Shown here: in pieces, positions 53,448 through 61,662 of the stretch
How positions within the stretch are numbered: position 1 is the stretch's first letter
Layout of the letters: the number at the start of each line of letters is the position of its first letter
Assembly: GCA_023388315.1 (NCBI GenBank)
Contig: JAEWGM010000008.1
Location: 66,577 to 130,576 of the forward strand
Direction of reading: 5' to 3'
DNA: 64,000 nucleotides
Origin: Bacteroidota bacterium
GTDB taxonomy: Bacteria; Bacteroidota; Bacteroidia; Bacteroidales; Dysgonomonadaceae
Program-made: the position numbers and the translations under genes
Notes under the pieces: generated by a model
Seen by the model: only the letters and a program-made list of their open reading frames with translations
Told to the model about the DNA's origin: nothing
Databases searched by the model: none

Positions 53448-54134
53448 ATGAAAAAAAAATTACACATTGTCCTGATTTTCTTTTTGAGTTTAAACTGCTC
53501 TTCAACAAAGTTTGGAAAGCCTCACAATCAGTTTAAATTATCAAAACAAGAAAAGAAAGAAAATTATCAAATCCTTTTCGATGGGACATCTATGACTGAA
53601 TGGACAAGCAATACGGATGAGTATGTTTTAGAAGACGGATGCATTGTAATGAGGCCACTTGGTGGTCATGGAAACCTGTATACTAAAAGAGAATTTGAAA
53701 ATTTCATCCTGAGATTTGAATTCCTACTTACTCCTGAAGCAAATAGCGGATTGGGGTTAAGGCATAAGATGATAACAGCACCGAGAGGTTACGATGGAAT
53801 GGAGTTGCAAATCCTTGATAATACAGCACCAATATATGCTAATTTGAAACCGTACCAATACCACGGATCGGTCTATGGTTGGATTCCTGCAAAACGAGGG
53901 TTTCTAAAACCCGTTGGTGAATGGAATTTTCAAGAAGTCATTGCCAATGGCAATCAAATAAAAGTGATACTAAACGGTTCAGTTATTTTAGACGGCAATT
54001 TAGAAGATGCAGTAAAAGATACTTCAGAAGACAAAAAACCAAAAACTCTGTTTTATAAAAAAGGACATATTGCTTTTCTAGGACATAATTCTGTAGTAAA
54101 ATTTAGAAATATTAGAATAAAGGAAATCGAATAA
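53448..54134 (+). CDS. DUF1080 (3-keto-disaccharide hydrolase type) lipoprotein
   Basis: 228 residues; signal ends LSLNCSS, so Cys17 is the likely lipid site. The DUF1080 beta-jellyroll spans about 35-228: ILFDGTSMTEWTSN, GNLYTKREFENFILRFEF, DGMELQILDNTAP, QYHGSVYGWIPAKRGFLKP and FRNIRIKEIE. In characterised loci this family cleaves or hydrates 3-keto-glycosides, hence the alternate name 3-keto-disaccharide hydrolase. It matches the second DUF1080 domain of the 55675 protein closely. It is translationally close to the oxidoreductase upstream, which could supply its keto-substrate. Confidence 0.9.
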   Translation: MKKKLHIVLIFFLSLNCSSTKFGKPHNQFKLSKQEKKENYQILFDGTSMTEWTSNTDEYVLEDGCIVMRPLGGHGNLYTKREFENFILRFEFLLTPEANSGLGLRHKMITAPRGYDGMELQILDNTAPIYANLKPYQYHGSVYGWIPAKRGFLKPVGEWNFQEVIANGNQIKVILNGSVILDGNLEDAVKDTSEDKKPKTLFYKKGHIAFLGHNSVVKFRNIRIKEIE

Positions 54135-54229
54135 TCTAATGCATAACAAAAAAATTACAAAACTAGCATCTGTAAGCTCTATTTGTATAATATTTCACAG
54201 CCCATAATTCTTTTTATTTAAATAATTAG

Positions 54230-54237
54230 TATATTTA
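54230..54237 (+). promoter_or_regulatory. -7-like element before the fourth oxidoreductase
   Basis: TATATTTA, one mismatch to TAnnTTTG, 54 bases before the start. A short inverted repeat ATTCTGA / TCAGAAT (54257-54276) sits in the leader. Confidence 0.35.
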
Positions 54238-54291
54238 CGTCATTTTTTTAAACACATTCTGATTTACAGTCAGAATTTATATTTCACAATA

Positions 54292-55545
54292 ATGACCTCC
54301 AGAAGACAATTTTTAAAAACCCTTGGTGGGGCAACACTTCTCACCATTGTTCCCCGAAATGTATTAGGAAAAGGCTTTGTAGCCCCAAGTGATCAACTTA
54401 CAAAAGGTATCATTGGTGTGGGCGGAATGGGCCGTGGACACGTTCCATACGATAACACGCGCGTGGTGGCGATGTGCGATGTTGACAAAAACCACCTTCA
54501 AAAAGGCGCCGCTTTGGTGAAAGAAAAAATCGCCTTGTACCACGATTTTCGCGATCTTATCATCGACAAAAACGTTGATATCGTGCACATTGCCACCCCA
54601 CCCCATTGGCACGGAATTATGTCGGTGGAAGCGGCAAAAGCCGGCAAAGATATTTTCTGTGAAAAACCGATGACCCGAACCATCGGTGAAAGCAAACGCG
54701 TGGTGGAAGCCATTCAGCAATACGGAAATATTTTCAGATTGAACACGTGGTTTCGTTTCAGGGCACAGTTTTACGGCTTAGGCACACCGGTAAAACCGTT
54801 GAAAAAACTTATCGATAGCGGAATGCTTGGTTGGCCGTTGAAAGTAACCATCAGCAAACACACGGGTTTTGACTGGAAATTCTTTTGGGTGGGAAGAAAT
54901 CATCTTGAGCCACAACCTGTTCCGGCGGAACTTGATTACGATATGTGGTTGGGCCCGGCGCCTTACAAGCCGTACAACGCGCATCGGGTTCACAACACGT
55001 TCCGCGGATACTGGGATTACGATGGCGGCGGTTTGGGCGATATGGGACAGCATTATATCGACCCCGTGCAATATATGCTGGGCAAAGACAATACAAGCCC
55101 TGTGAAAGTAGAAGTTGATGCGCCTCAACAACACCCCGATGCTGTTGGAACGTGGCGTTCAATCACATACACGTATGATGATGGTTGCCAAATTATTCTT
55201 TGGGGTGGCGATTATGGCGAACCCAACACACCTTACATTGCCGGGCCAAACGGAAATGTGTATAAAAACTTTGTGTGCGATATCCCGAATTGGGAAAAGA
55301 AACTCGCCGATTTCCCCGAACCTCCGGCGCAAAATACGGATTTCCTGGAATCCATACGCACTCGTCGTAAATTCGCGTTGAACGAACTAAACGGACATCG
55401 CTCTTGCACCATTGTGAATATGGGTATCGTAGCGCTTCGCTTAAACAGAACACTGGAATATGATCCTGTGAAAGAAATGTTTGTGAACGATGAAGAAGCC
55501 AACAGGTTACTCGATCAGCCTATGCGTGCACCGTGGACAATCTGA
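54292..55545 (+). CDS. Gfo/Idh/MocA oxidoreductase with Tat-type signal
   Basis: 417 residues. TSRRQFLKTLGGATLLTIV twin-arginine signal; Rossmann motif GIIGVGGMGRGHV (shorter than usual); EKP motif DIFCEKPMTRTIGES; and a C-terminal domain with DGGGLGDMGQHYIDPVQYML. Closer to the branch of the 52088 gene than to the 41388/45778 pair. Composition is higher-GC than its left neighbours. It lies upstream of the HEAT/DUF1080 gene (129 bases, containing an 11-bp repeat). The two may act in sequence, as in the 52088-53448 pair. Confidence 0.9.
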   Translation: MTSRRQFLKTLGGATLLTIVPRNVLGKGFVAPSDQLTKGIIGVGGMGRGHVPYDNTRVVAMCDVDKNHLQKGAALVKEKIALYHDFRDLIIDKNVDIVHIATPPHWHGIMSVEAAKAGKDIFCEKPMTRTIGESKRVVEAIQQYGNIFRLNTWFRFRAQFYGLGTPVKPLKKLIDSGMLGWPLKVTISKHTGFDWKFFWVGRNHLEPQPVPAELDYDMWLGPAPYKPYNAHRVHNTFRGYWDYDGGGLGDMGQHYIDPVQYMLGKDNTSPVKVEVDAPQQHPDAVGTWRSITYTYDDGCQIILWGGDYGEPNTPYIAGPNGNVYKNFVCDIPNWEKKLADFPEPPAQNTDFLESIRTRRKFALNELNGHRSCTIVNMGIVALRLNRTLEYDPVKEMFVNDEEANRLLDQPMRAPWTI

Positions 55546-55622
55546 ATTTATTGATATTTGTTGCGCTAAATTCAGTAGCAACTTGCGCTTTGTGCGATAA
55601 TCGTCGCTGCGCTGATATACTC

Positions 55623-55666
55623 AACTAAACAACCAAATATCTACTGAATAACAATTGAATAACAAC
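55623..55666. repeat. Four degenerate 11-bp repeats before the HEAT/DUF1080 gene
   Basis: Units AACTAAACAAC, CAAATATCTAC, TGAATAACAAT, TGAATAACAAC. The next 11 bases contain the ATG at 55675. The same unit family occurs at 61211 (same orientation) and 16033 (reversed). Confidence 0.75.
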
Positions 55667-55674
55667 TATACACA

Positions 55675-58600
55675 ATGACACAAATAAAAAAATACAAATT
55701 ATTTATAACAGCCATCCTGCTTTCAACGAGTTTTTTAGTGGCGCAAACACCGCAGGGCAGAACACATCCTACCATAATAGCTGATGCCCTTGCTCAACTT
55801 CCGACCAATAATCAAGCGCAATACAATCGCACGATGGCAGATTTAGTTTCCACCGGCGAAGAGGGTCTGCTGGATTTAATCGGCCGATTGAATCGTCCCG
55901 GAAATAAAAGCAATGAGATATTGGATTTTGCCATCAGCGGATGGACAAATTTTGTGGCAAAAGATGAGGCTAAACGAGCCATTGCCGCTAACGCTTATCA
56001 AAAAGCACTAAACCAACCACTTGACAACGAGATAAAAGCCACCATCATCCGCCAACTCGAAAAAATAGGAACCAATGAAAACGTGGAAGCTTTGGCCGCA
56101 TTATTGAGTGACACCCGCCTTTCCGGGCCGGCCGCGCAAGCGTTGGTTGCCATTGGAACGGAAAAAGCGTGGGAGGCTATTTTGGACGCTTACGTGGAAG
56201 GCGCTTCCCCCCAAACAGAAACAGGCCTGATAAATGCATTGGCACAAACATCATTCGCGCCTGCCGAACCGTTTATACACAATGCGCTAACCGAAAAATC
56301 CTCTCCCGAATCGAAAAAATCCATTTACAATGCTTTGGGAAAAATGGGAGGCCAGTTATCTTTTGATTTATTGAAAAAGGCTGCTCAAAAAGAAAACTAC
56401 GAATACGGTAAATACAATGCCACACCCGATTATCTTAATCTGCTCAGTCGATTAAATTCGCATAATCCCGATAACACAAAATTCCGAAAAGAAGCCGAAG
56501 AACTTCTTCGTGTAGCTTCAAAACAAAACAAAGAGTATCTGAAGATTTTTGCAAGCGATATATTACTTGTCAATCCATCTACAAACAAAAACAACATTCT
56601 CAAAAACGCATTGAAAGACGGCAGTATGGCATACTTGAGTAATGTATTGAATTCAGGTGCTTTCAAAAACGACCCAAAAGCTGCGGAAATGATTGTGAAA
56701 GAACTCAATCCGCGAGCATCAGCCGAAAAGCAAACGGCTATTATTTATTGGATAGGCGAAAACAATGTGCCTAATGCGGTTACTTTACTGGCAAATTACA
56801 CCGAATCGACTAACCCGATGGTACACAAAAGCGCCATCTCTTCGTTGGCAAAAATCGGCAACGAGCAGGCAATGCTTGCACTGGCCGGATTGCTAAAAAG
56901 CAACAATGAGGAAACCATCCAACTTGCTCAAGAAGCGTTATCTACCTACAATGGCGATATTTCTTATACATTGGCGTCTGTATTTAATGATGCCAACGAC
57001 GTGGGCAAAAAAGCGATTTTAGAGCTCATCGCCGCCCGCAAAATGGATAGCCAATACAATCTGGTGTATAACCAAATGTTTACGGATAACGAAACCATAA
57101 AAGCCGAGGCTGCCGAAACGCTTCAGCATGTTTCTACCGATAAAAATCTTTCCGATTTATTCACCCTTGTGGAGCAAACCGACGCGAAATATGTTCCGGC
57201 AATTCAACGCGCAATCAACGCCGCGCTTGGTTATCTTCCGGTGAATGAGCAAATGAAACTGGTATCGGACCGAATGAATAGTTCCTTAAACAAACATTTG
57301 TATTACAAGGCATTGGCAAACAGCGGGTCGCAGGAGGCGATGGATATGATTACCAAAGCATACGCCACTGAAACGGGTGTAAACAAAGAGGCTGCTTTCA
57401 ACGCGCTTACGGGTTGGACATCGTTTGATGCCATTTATCCGATGCTCGAAATTGCCAGAAACAGTTCCAATATAGACGAGCTCAGCAATGTTACGGACGC
57501 GCTTATCGCGACCATCAATCAGTCAAACGAAACGGGCGCCGTAAAATATCTTTACTTGCGCGAGGCGATGCAATTTGCTCAAACCGACAAGCAGAAAAAC
57601 GATATTCTTCGCGCATTAGGAAATACCGGACAATACCAAGCCATGCTTTTTGTGGCGCCTTATATGGATAACTCTGCACTCAGCGAAAACGCGGCACTGG
57701 CAGCGATGAATATCGGCACATCCAATCCATCGTTTGCCGGAGCAGAAACCACCAAAATCCTGAACAAAGTAAGCAGCACGCTCACAAATCCCGATGCGGG
57801 TTATCAGCGGGAAGCCATCAAGAAGTTTTTGAACGAAAATCCTTCCGAAGGAGGTTTTGTATCCATTTTCAACGGCAGAAATTTAGACGGATGGAAAGGA
57901 CTGGTAGCCAATCCCATTAAGCGCGCCGCTATGACGAAACAGCAATTGACCGCCGCTCAAAAAAAGGCCGATGAAGCAGCCAAAACAGGCTGGATGGTTG
58001 AAAATGGCGAATTGCTTTTCACCGGAAAAGGCGATAACTTGGTAACCGACAAGCATTACGGCGATTTTGAAATGCTGGTAGATTGGAAGCTCTATCCCGG
58101 CCCCGAGCCCGACGCGGGCATTTATTTGCGTGGAACGCCGCAGGTGCAAATCTGGGACACGGCACGCGTGGACGTGGGCGCGCAAGTGGGTTCGGGCGGA
58201 TTGTACAACAACCAAAAGCACGAAAGCAAACCGCTCAAAGTAGCCGACCAAAAAGTGGGCGAGTGGAACACATTCCGCATTAAAATGGTGGGCGAACGCG
58301 TATCGGTTTGGCTAAACGATGAGCTGGTGACCGATAACGTGGTACTTGAAAACTATTGGGACAGAAATCAACCCATTTTCCCCACCGAACAAATAGAATT
58401 GCAGGCACACGGAAGCAAAGTGGCTTACCGCGATATTTACATCAAGGAAATTGAACGCCCCGAACCGTTTAAATTGTCAGCGGAAGAACAAAAAGAGGGT
58501 TTCCGCGTACTTTTCGATGGAACCAACCTCGACGAATGGACGGGCAACAAACAAGATTATGTGGTTGAAAGCGGCAACATTGTGCTCTATCCAAGCAAAA

Positions 58601-59073
58601 GCTTCGGTGGCAATCTTTACACCAAAGAGCAGTTCGATAATTTTGTTTTCCGCTTTGAGTTTATGCTCACACCCGGCGCCAACAACGGCTTAGGCATTCG
58701 TGCCCCGCTGGAAGGCGATGCGGCCTACCAAGGAATGGAATTGCAAATTTTGGATAATGACGCGCCCATTTACGAGAACTTGAAAATTTATCAATATCAC
58801 GGTTCGGTTTACGGCGTCATTCCCGCCAAACGCGGATTTTTAAAACCTTTAGGCGAATGGAATTACCAAGAAGTGATTGCCGATGGCGACAACATTAAAA
58901 TCATCCTCAATGGCACCACCATTTTGGACGGAAACATTCGCGAAGCATCAAAAAACGGCACCATCGATGGAAGAGAACACCCGGGACTGTTGAACAAAAC
59001 CGGACACATCGGTTTCCTCGGTCACGGATCTGAAGTGAAGTTTAGAAACATTCGGATAAAACCTTTGAAATAA
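55675..59073 (+). CDS. HEAT-repeat protein with two DUF1080 domains
   Basis: Exported protein of 1132 residues. Sec signal (about 1-24, ending FLVAQTP); a long alpha-helical HEAT-like repeat array at about 30-715 (units such as VEALAALLSDTRLSGPAAQAL and NPMVHKSAISSLAKIGNEQAM); a first DUF1080 domain at about 727-930 (GFVSIFNGRNLDGWKGL, DAGIYLRGTPQVQIWD); and a second at about 938-1132 (RVLFDGTNLDEWTGN, QYHGSVYGVIPAKRGFLKP, FRNIRIKPLK). The two DUF1080 copies differ strongly: domain 1 has the GIYLRG..QVQIWD type and domain 2 the GMELQILD type shared with the 53448 protein. A two-site enzyme on a long scaffold is plausible. A terminator follows. Confidence 0.9.
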   Translation: MTQIKKYKLFITAILLSTSFLVAQTPQGRTHPTIIADALAQLPTNNQAQYNRTMADLVSTGEEGLLDLIGRLNRPGNKSNEILDFAISGWTNFVAKDEAKRAIAANAYQKALNQPLDNEIKATIIRQLEKIGTNENVEALAALLSDTRLSGPAAQALVAIGTEKAWEAILDAYVEGASPQTETGLINALAQTSFAPAEPFIHNALTEKSSPESKKSIYNALGKMGGQLSFDLLKKAAQKENYEYGKYNATPDYLNLLSRLNSHNPDNTKFRKEAEELLRVASKQNKEYLKIFASDILLVNPSTNKNNILKNALKDGSMAYLSNVLNSGAFKNDPKAAEMIVKELNPRASAEKQTAIIYWIGENNVPNAVTLLANYTESTNPMVHKSAISSLAKIGNEQAMLALAGLLKSNNEETIQLAQEALSTYNGDISYTLASVFNDANDVGKKAILELIAARKMDSQYNLVYNQMFTDNETIKAEAAETLQHVSTDKNLSDLFTLVEQTDAKYVPAIQRAINAALGYLPVNEQMKLVSDRMNSSLNKHLYYKALANSGSQEAMDMITKAYATETGVNKEAAFNALTGWTSFDAIYPMLEIARNSSNIDELSNVTDALIATINQSNETGAVKYLYLREAMQFAQTDKQKNDILRALGNTGQYQAMLFVAPYMDNSALSENAALAAMNIGTSNPSFAGAETTKILNKVSSTLTNPDAGYQREAIKKFLNENPSEGGFVSIFNGRNLDGWKGLVANPIKRAAMTKQQLTAAQKKADEAAKTGWMVENGELLFTGKGDNLVTDKHYGDFEMLVDWKLYPGPEPDAGIYLRGTPQVQIWDTARVDVGAQVGSGGLYNNQKHESKPLKVADQKVGEWNTFRIKMVGERVSVWLNDELVTDNVVLENYWDRNQPIFPTEQIELQAHGSKVAYRDIYIKEIERPEPFKLSAEEQKEGFRVLFDGTNLDEWTGNKQDYVVESGNIVLYPSKSFGGNLYTKEQFDNFVFRFEFMLTPGANNGLGIRAPLEGDAAYQGMELQILDNDAPIYENLKIYQYHGSVYGVIPAKRGFLKPLGEWNYQEVIADGDNIKIILNGTTILDGNIREASKNGTIDGREHPGLLNKTGHIGFLGHGSEVKFRNIRIKPLK

Positions 59074-59086
59074 TTTTCCATTCCTT

Positions 59087-59118
59087 AGAGACGCATTCAA
59101 TGCGTCTCTCTTTTTATT
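59087..59118 (+). terminator. Terminator after the HEAT/DUF1080 gene
   Basis: 10-bp perfect stem AGAGACGCAT / ATGCGTCTCT with a 3-base loop, then CTTTTTATT. Confidence 0.85.
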
Positions 59119-59218
59119 ATTGAAGACGCAGGCACTGCGACACTACTTTTTTATCGATATAAAATCCCTGTTCGTCGATATTCAACATCCTCAATACCTG
59201 CTATTTCAAAATAAAAAC

Positions 59219-59226
59219 TATATTTG
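59219..59226 (+). promoter_or_regulatory. -7 element of the esterase gene
   Basis: TATATTTG matches TAnnTTTG, 66 bases before the ATG at 59293. Confidence 0.45.
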
Positions 59227-59292
59227 TAAAACAAAATCAAGGAAAAACAACAACTCTTGACAGTAAAAATTCAATCGTAAATCGAGAAATCT

Positions 59293-60462
59293 ATGCACAA
59301 AAGAATCTTTTTTGCCCTGCTTGTACTACTCACAAGCATCGCTGCCCAAGCGCAAGAAAATATTGGTTCAGCGCAAAGAAAAGAAATTGTTTCGCCCGAA
59401 ATTCACCCCGACAATTCAGTAACGTTTCGTTTACGCGCGCCCAATGCCGACAGCGTATCGGTAACCGGAGACTTTCTTACTTCGAATGAAGGACATAGCG
59501 CAAAGATGACAAAAGACGCCGACGGTATTTGGTCGTTTACCACCCAGCCCCTCCCATCGGAGTTGTACACCTATGCGTTTGTGGTTAATGGATTGCAAAT
59601 GAACGATCCCAACAACGTGTATTATCGGCGCGACGTGGCGAGCACGCTAAATGTGTTGCTCATTGGCGGCGGACAAGCCGATTTGTACAAAGTAAACGAT
59701 GTGCCTCACGGAACGGTGGCGAAAAGATGGTACAATTCTCCGGGAAACGGAAAAAACAGACGCATCACCATTTACACTCCGCCCAGTTACGAAAACAGCA
59801 ACACCTCCTACCCTGTTCTCTATTTGCTACACGGAATGGGCGGCGATGAAGAAGCTTGGCCCACGCTGGGGCGCGCTACACAAATTATCGACAACTTAAT
59901 TGCCCAAGGCAAAGCCAAGCCGATGATTATTGTGATGCCCAACGGAAACGTAGCGCAGGAAGCCGCGCCGGGCGAATCGAAAGAAGGGTTTTACAAACCA
60001 ATTTTCAGGTTGCCCAACACAATGGACGGCAAATACGAAGAGACATTTACTGACATCATCAACTTTGTGGACGACAATTACCGCACCATCAACAACAAAT
60101 CGGGACGCGCTATTGCGGGGTTATCAATGGGCGGGTATCATTCGCTTCACATTTCGCGATATCATCCCAATATGTTCGACTACGTGGGGTTGTTCTCGGC
60201 GGCCATTATGCCAAACGAAAATGCAACCTCAAAAGTGTATGAAAACATCAATGGCTCGCTTTCAACCCAAAAACAGAACGGATATCAACTTTACTGGATC
60301 GCGATGGGAAAAGAGGATTTCCTGTATCAGGCAAACGTAGATTATCGAAAACGATTAGACGGCCTGAACTTTCCGTATGTTTACCGCGAATCGGAAGGCG
60401 GGCATACCTGGCGAAACTGGCGGATTTATTTATCGGAATTCCTGCCGATGCTGTTTAAATAA
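59293..60462 (+). CDS. Secreted esterase with N-terminal E-set/CBM48-like domain
   Basis: 389 residues. Sec signal (1-20, ending IAAQAQ); an immunoglobulin-like E-set/CBM48 domain at about 35-120 (VTFRLRAPNADSVSVTGDF); and an esterase D-type alpha/beta hydrolase at about 145-389, with PVLYLLHGMGGDEEAWPTLGR, nucleophile Ser278 in GLSMGGYHS and His371 in GGHTWRNWR. This layout is that of feruloyl/acetyl-xylan esterase-like proteins of Bacteroidota. It may remove acyl groups from the glycosides taken up by the SusCD locus; substrate is inferred from context only. Own promoter. Confidence 0.9.
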   Translation: MHKRIFFALLVLLTSIAAQAQENIGSAQRKEIVSPEIHPDNSVTFRLRAPNADSVSVTGDFLTSNEGHSAKMTKDADGIWSFTTQPLPSELYTYAFVVNGLQMNDPNNVYYRRDVASTLNVLLIGGGQADLYKVNDVPHGTVAKRWYNSPGNGKNRRITIYTPPSYENSNTSYPVLYLLHGMGGDEEAWPTLGRATQIIDNLIAQGKAKPMIIVMPNGNVAQEAAPGESKEGFYKPIFRLPNTMDGKYEETFTDIINFVDDNYRTINNKSGRAIAGLSMGGYHSLHISRYHPNMFDYVGLFSAAIMPNENATSKVYENINGSLSTQKQNGYQLYWIAMGKEDFLYQANVDYRKRLDGLNFPYVYRESEGGHTWRNWRIYLSEFLPMLFK

Positions 60463-60530
60463 CAGTTTTATTTTCACATTTTTTAAGGAGCTCAACCATC
60501 AAAAAAGCAAAGATTTAACGGGAATATCCG

Positions 60531-60538
60531 TACATTTG
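60531..60538 (+). promoter_or_regulatory. -7 element of the ECF-transporter S gene
   Basis: TACATTTG matches TAnnTTTG, 65 bases before the ATG at 60604. No conserved cobalamin-riboswitch B12-box was seen in the leader. Confidence 0.45.
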
Positions 60539-60603
60539 TAAGAAATCGTGTCTTTTGAAGCAAAAAAACAACTAAATATATAAAATCATAAAACCATCAA
60601 ATT

Positions 60604-61110
60604 ATGACAACAACAGCAAAACTTTCACTTAATCTAAGCAACACAAAAACGTATTTGTTCGCGGCTATTTTTGTGCTTGGCAATTTATTGTTGCCTCAGT
60701 TGGCACATTTGGTACCTCAAGGAGGCCTGATTTTCCTTCCCATTTATTTCTTCACCCTCATCGCGGCCTACAAATATGGCATCCACGTGGGATTGCTCAC
60801 TGCCGTTTTGTCGCCGCTGGCTAACAACCTGCTATTCGGTATGCCTCCATCGGCTGTACTTCCGGCAATTATCATTAAATCTGTGATTTTGGCAATAGCC
60901 GCCGTTTTGGCCGCGAAATATTTCAGAAAAGTTTCGTTCTTAGGCATTTTGTTGGCAATTCTTGCTTATCAAATTGTAGGCACCGGCATTGAATGGGCCA
61001 TGACGCAAAACTTTTTCATTGCTGTGCAAGATTTCCGCATCGGCATTCCCGGGATGCTTATTCAATTAATTGGCGGATATTTTGTATTGAAAGCGTTGGC
61101 AAAAGTCTAA
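60604..61110 (+). CDS. ECF transporter S component (vitamin/nucleobase-type binding subunit)
   Basis: 168 residues, almost all membrane: about five to six TM segments (for example 17-34, 40-60, 66-84, 87-106, 115-132, 146-165). GIHVGLLTAVLSPLANNLLFGMPP and the VLPAIIIKSVILAI helix resemble S components of energy-coupling-factor transporters in Bacteroidota, which bind a small cofactor and hand it to a shared energising module. No A or T component is encoded here, so that module must be elsewhere. The substrate is unknown; neighbours suggest a compound that is phosphoribosylated after import. Confidence 0.8.
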   Translation: MTTTAKLSLNLSNTKTYLFAAIFVLGNLLLPQLAHLVPQGGLIFLPIYFFTLIAAYKYGIHVGLLTAVLSPLANNLLFGMPPSAVLPAIIIKSVILAIAAVLAAKYFRKVSFLGILLAILAYQIVGTGIEWAMTQNFFIAVQDFRIGIPGMLIQLIGGYFVLKALAKV

Positions 61111-61210
61111 TACCCGTTTAACCGATTAACGGCCTGACGGTTTGGTTACGCATCAGATAGTAAATGAATGTTTGCGCTTCGCGTGATGTGGCATTGTACA
61201 TTGAGACAAC

Positions 61211-61265
61211 CGCCCAATCATTGATTTACTGTTGAATAACTACCAAATAGCCATTGAGTTTCAAT
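61211..61265. repeat. Five degenerate 11-bp repeats before the phosphoribosyltransferase
   Basis: Units CGCCCAATCAT, TGATTTACTGT, TGAATAACTAC, CAAATAGCCAT, TGAGTTTCAAT. The last unit runs into the ATG at 61264. Confidence 0.75.
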
Positions 61266-61662
61266 GAACACAAAGTCTTTTGAAGAAGTAATGCAAAGGT
61301 TTCGTGAGATGGAGTTTCACGAAACCTTCGATCTCATCGTAGCCATTGCCAACGGTGGAGTTATTCCCGCGGCAATTTTAAACCAACGCCTGAATACCGA
61401 AATTCAGTTATTGAAAATAAACCTGCGCGACCCGCAACAAAAACCGAAATACGACAGTCCGAAACTAATTTCGCCCGTCGATTTTGAGTTTAAAGATAAA
61501 ACCATTTTATTAGTGGAAGACCGCATAAAAACAGGGGCCACTGTGCAATTCGCCCTCAATCTTTTGCATGGCGCCAAGCAAATAAAAACGTTTGCTGTAA
61601 ACGGAAAGGCCGATTACGCGCTGTACAACGAAGATTGTTTTAAATTCCCATGGATCATATGA
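61264..61662 (+). CDS. Small phosphoribosyltransferase
   Basis: 132-residue PRTase-fold protein. N-terminal TFDLIVAIANGGVIPAAIL is the usual strand and loop before the active site; the PRPP-binding motif is ILLVEDRIKTGATVQFAL (about residues 80-97), an ED..KTGAT variant of the common DD..TG.T signature. It lacks a hood domain of the classical length, so the base it handles is unclear. It overlaps the TonB receptor gene by ATGA (61659-61662), which implies joint expression. Salvage of an imported base or cofactor precursor is the natural inference. Confidence 0.85.
   Translation: MNTKSFEEVMQRFREMEFHETFDLIVAIANGGVIPAAILNQRLNTEIQLLKINLRDPQQKPKYDSPKLISPVDFEFKDKTILLVEDRIKTGATVQFALNLLHGAKQIKTFAVNGKADYALYNEDCFKFPWII

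Noticed and set aside
60463..60603. Cobalamin riboswitch upstream of the ECF S component (also looked for upstream of nrdJ)
   Set aside because: No B12-box-like sequence or matching stem pattern was seen at either site.
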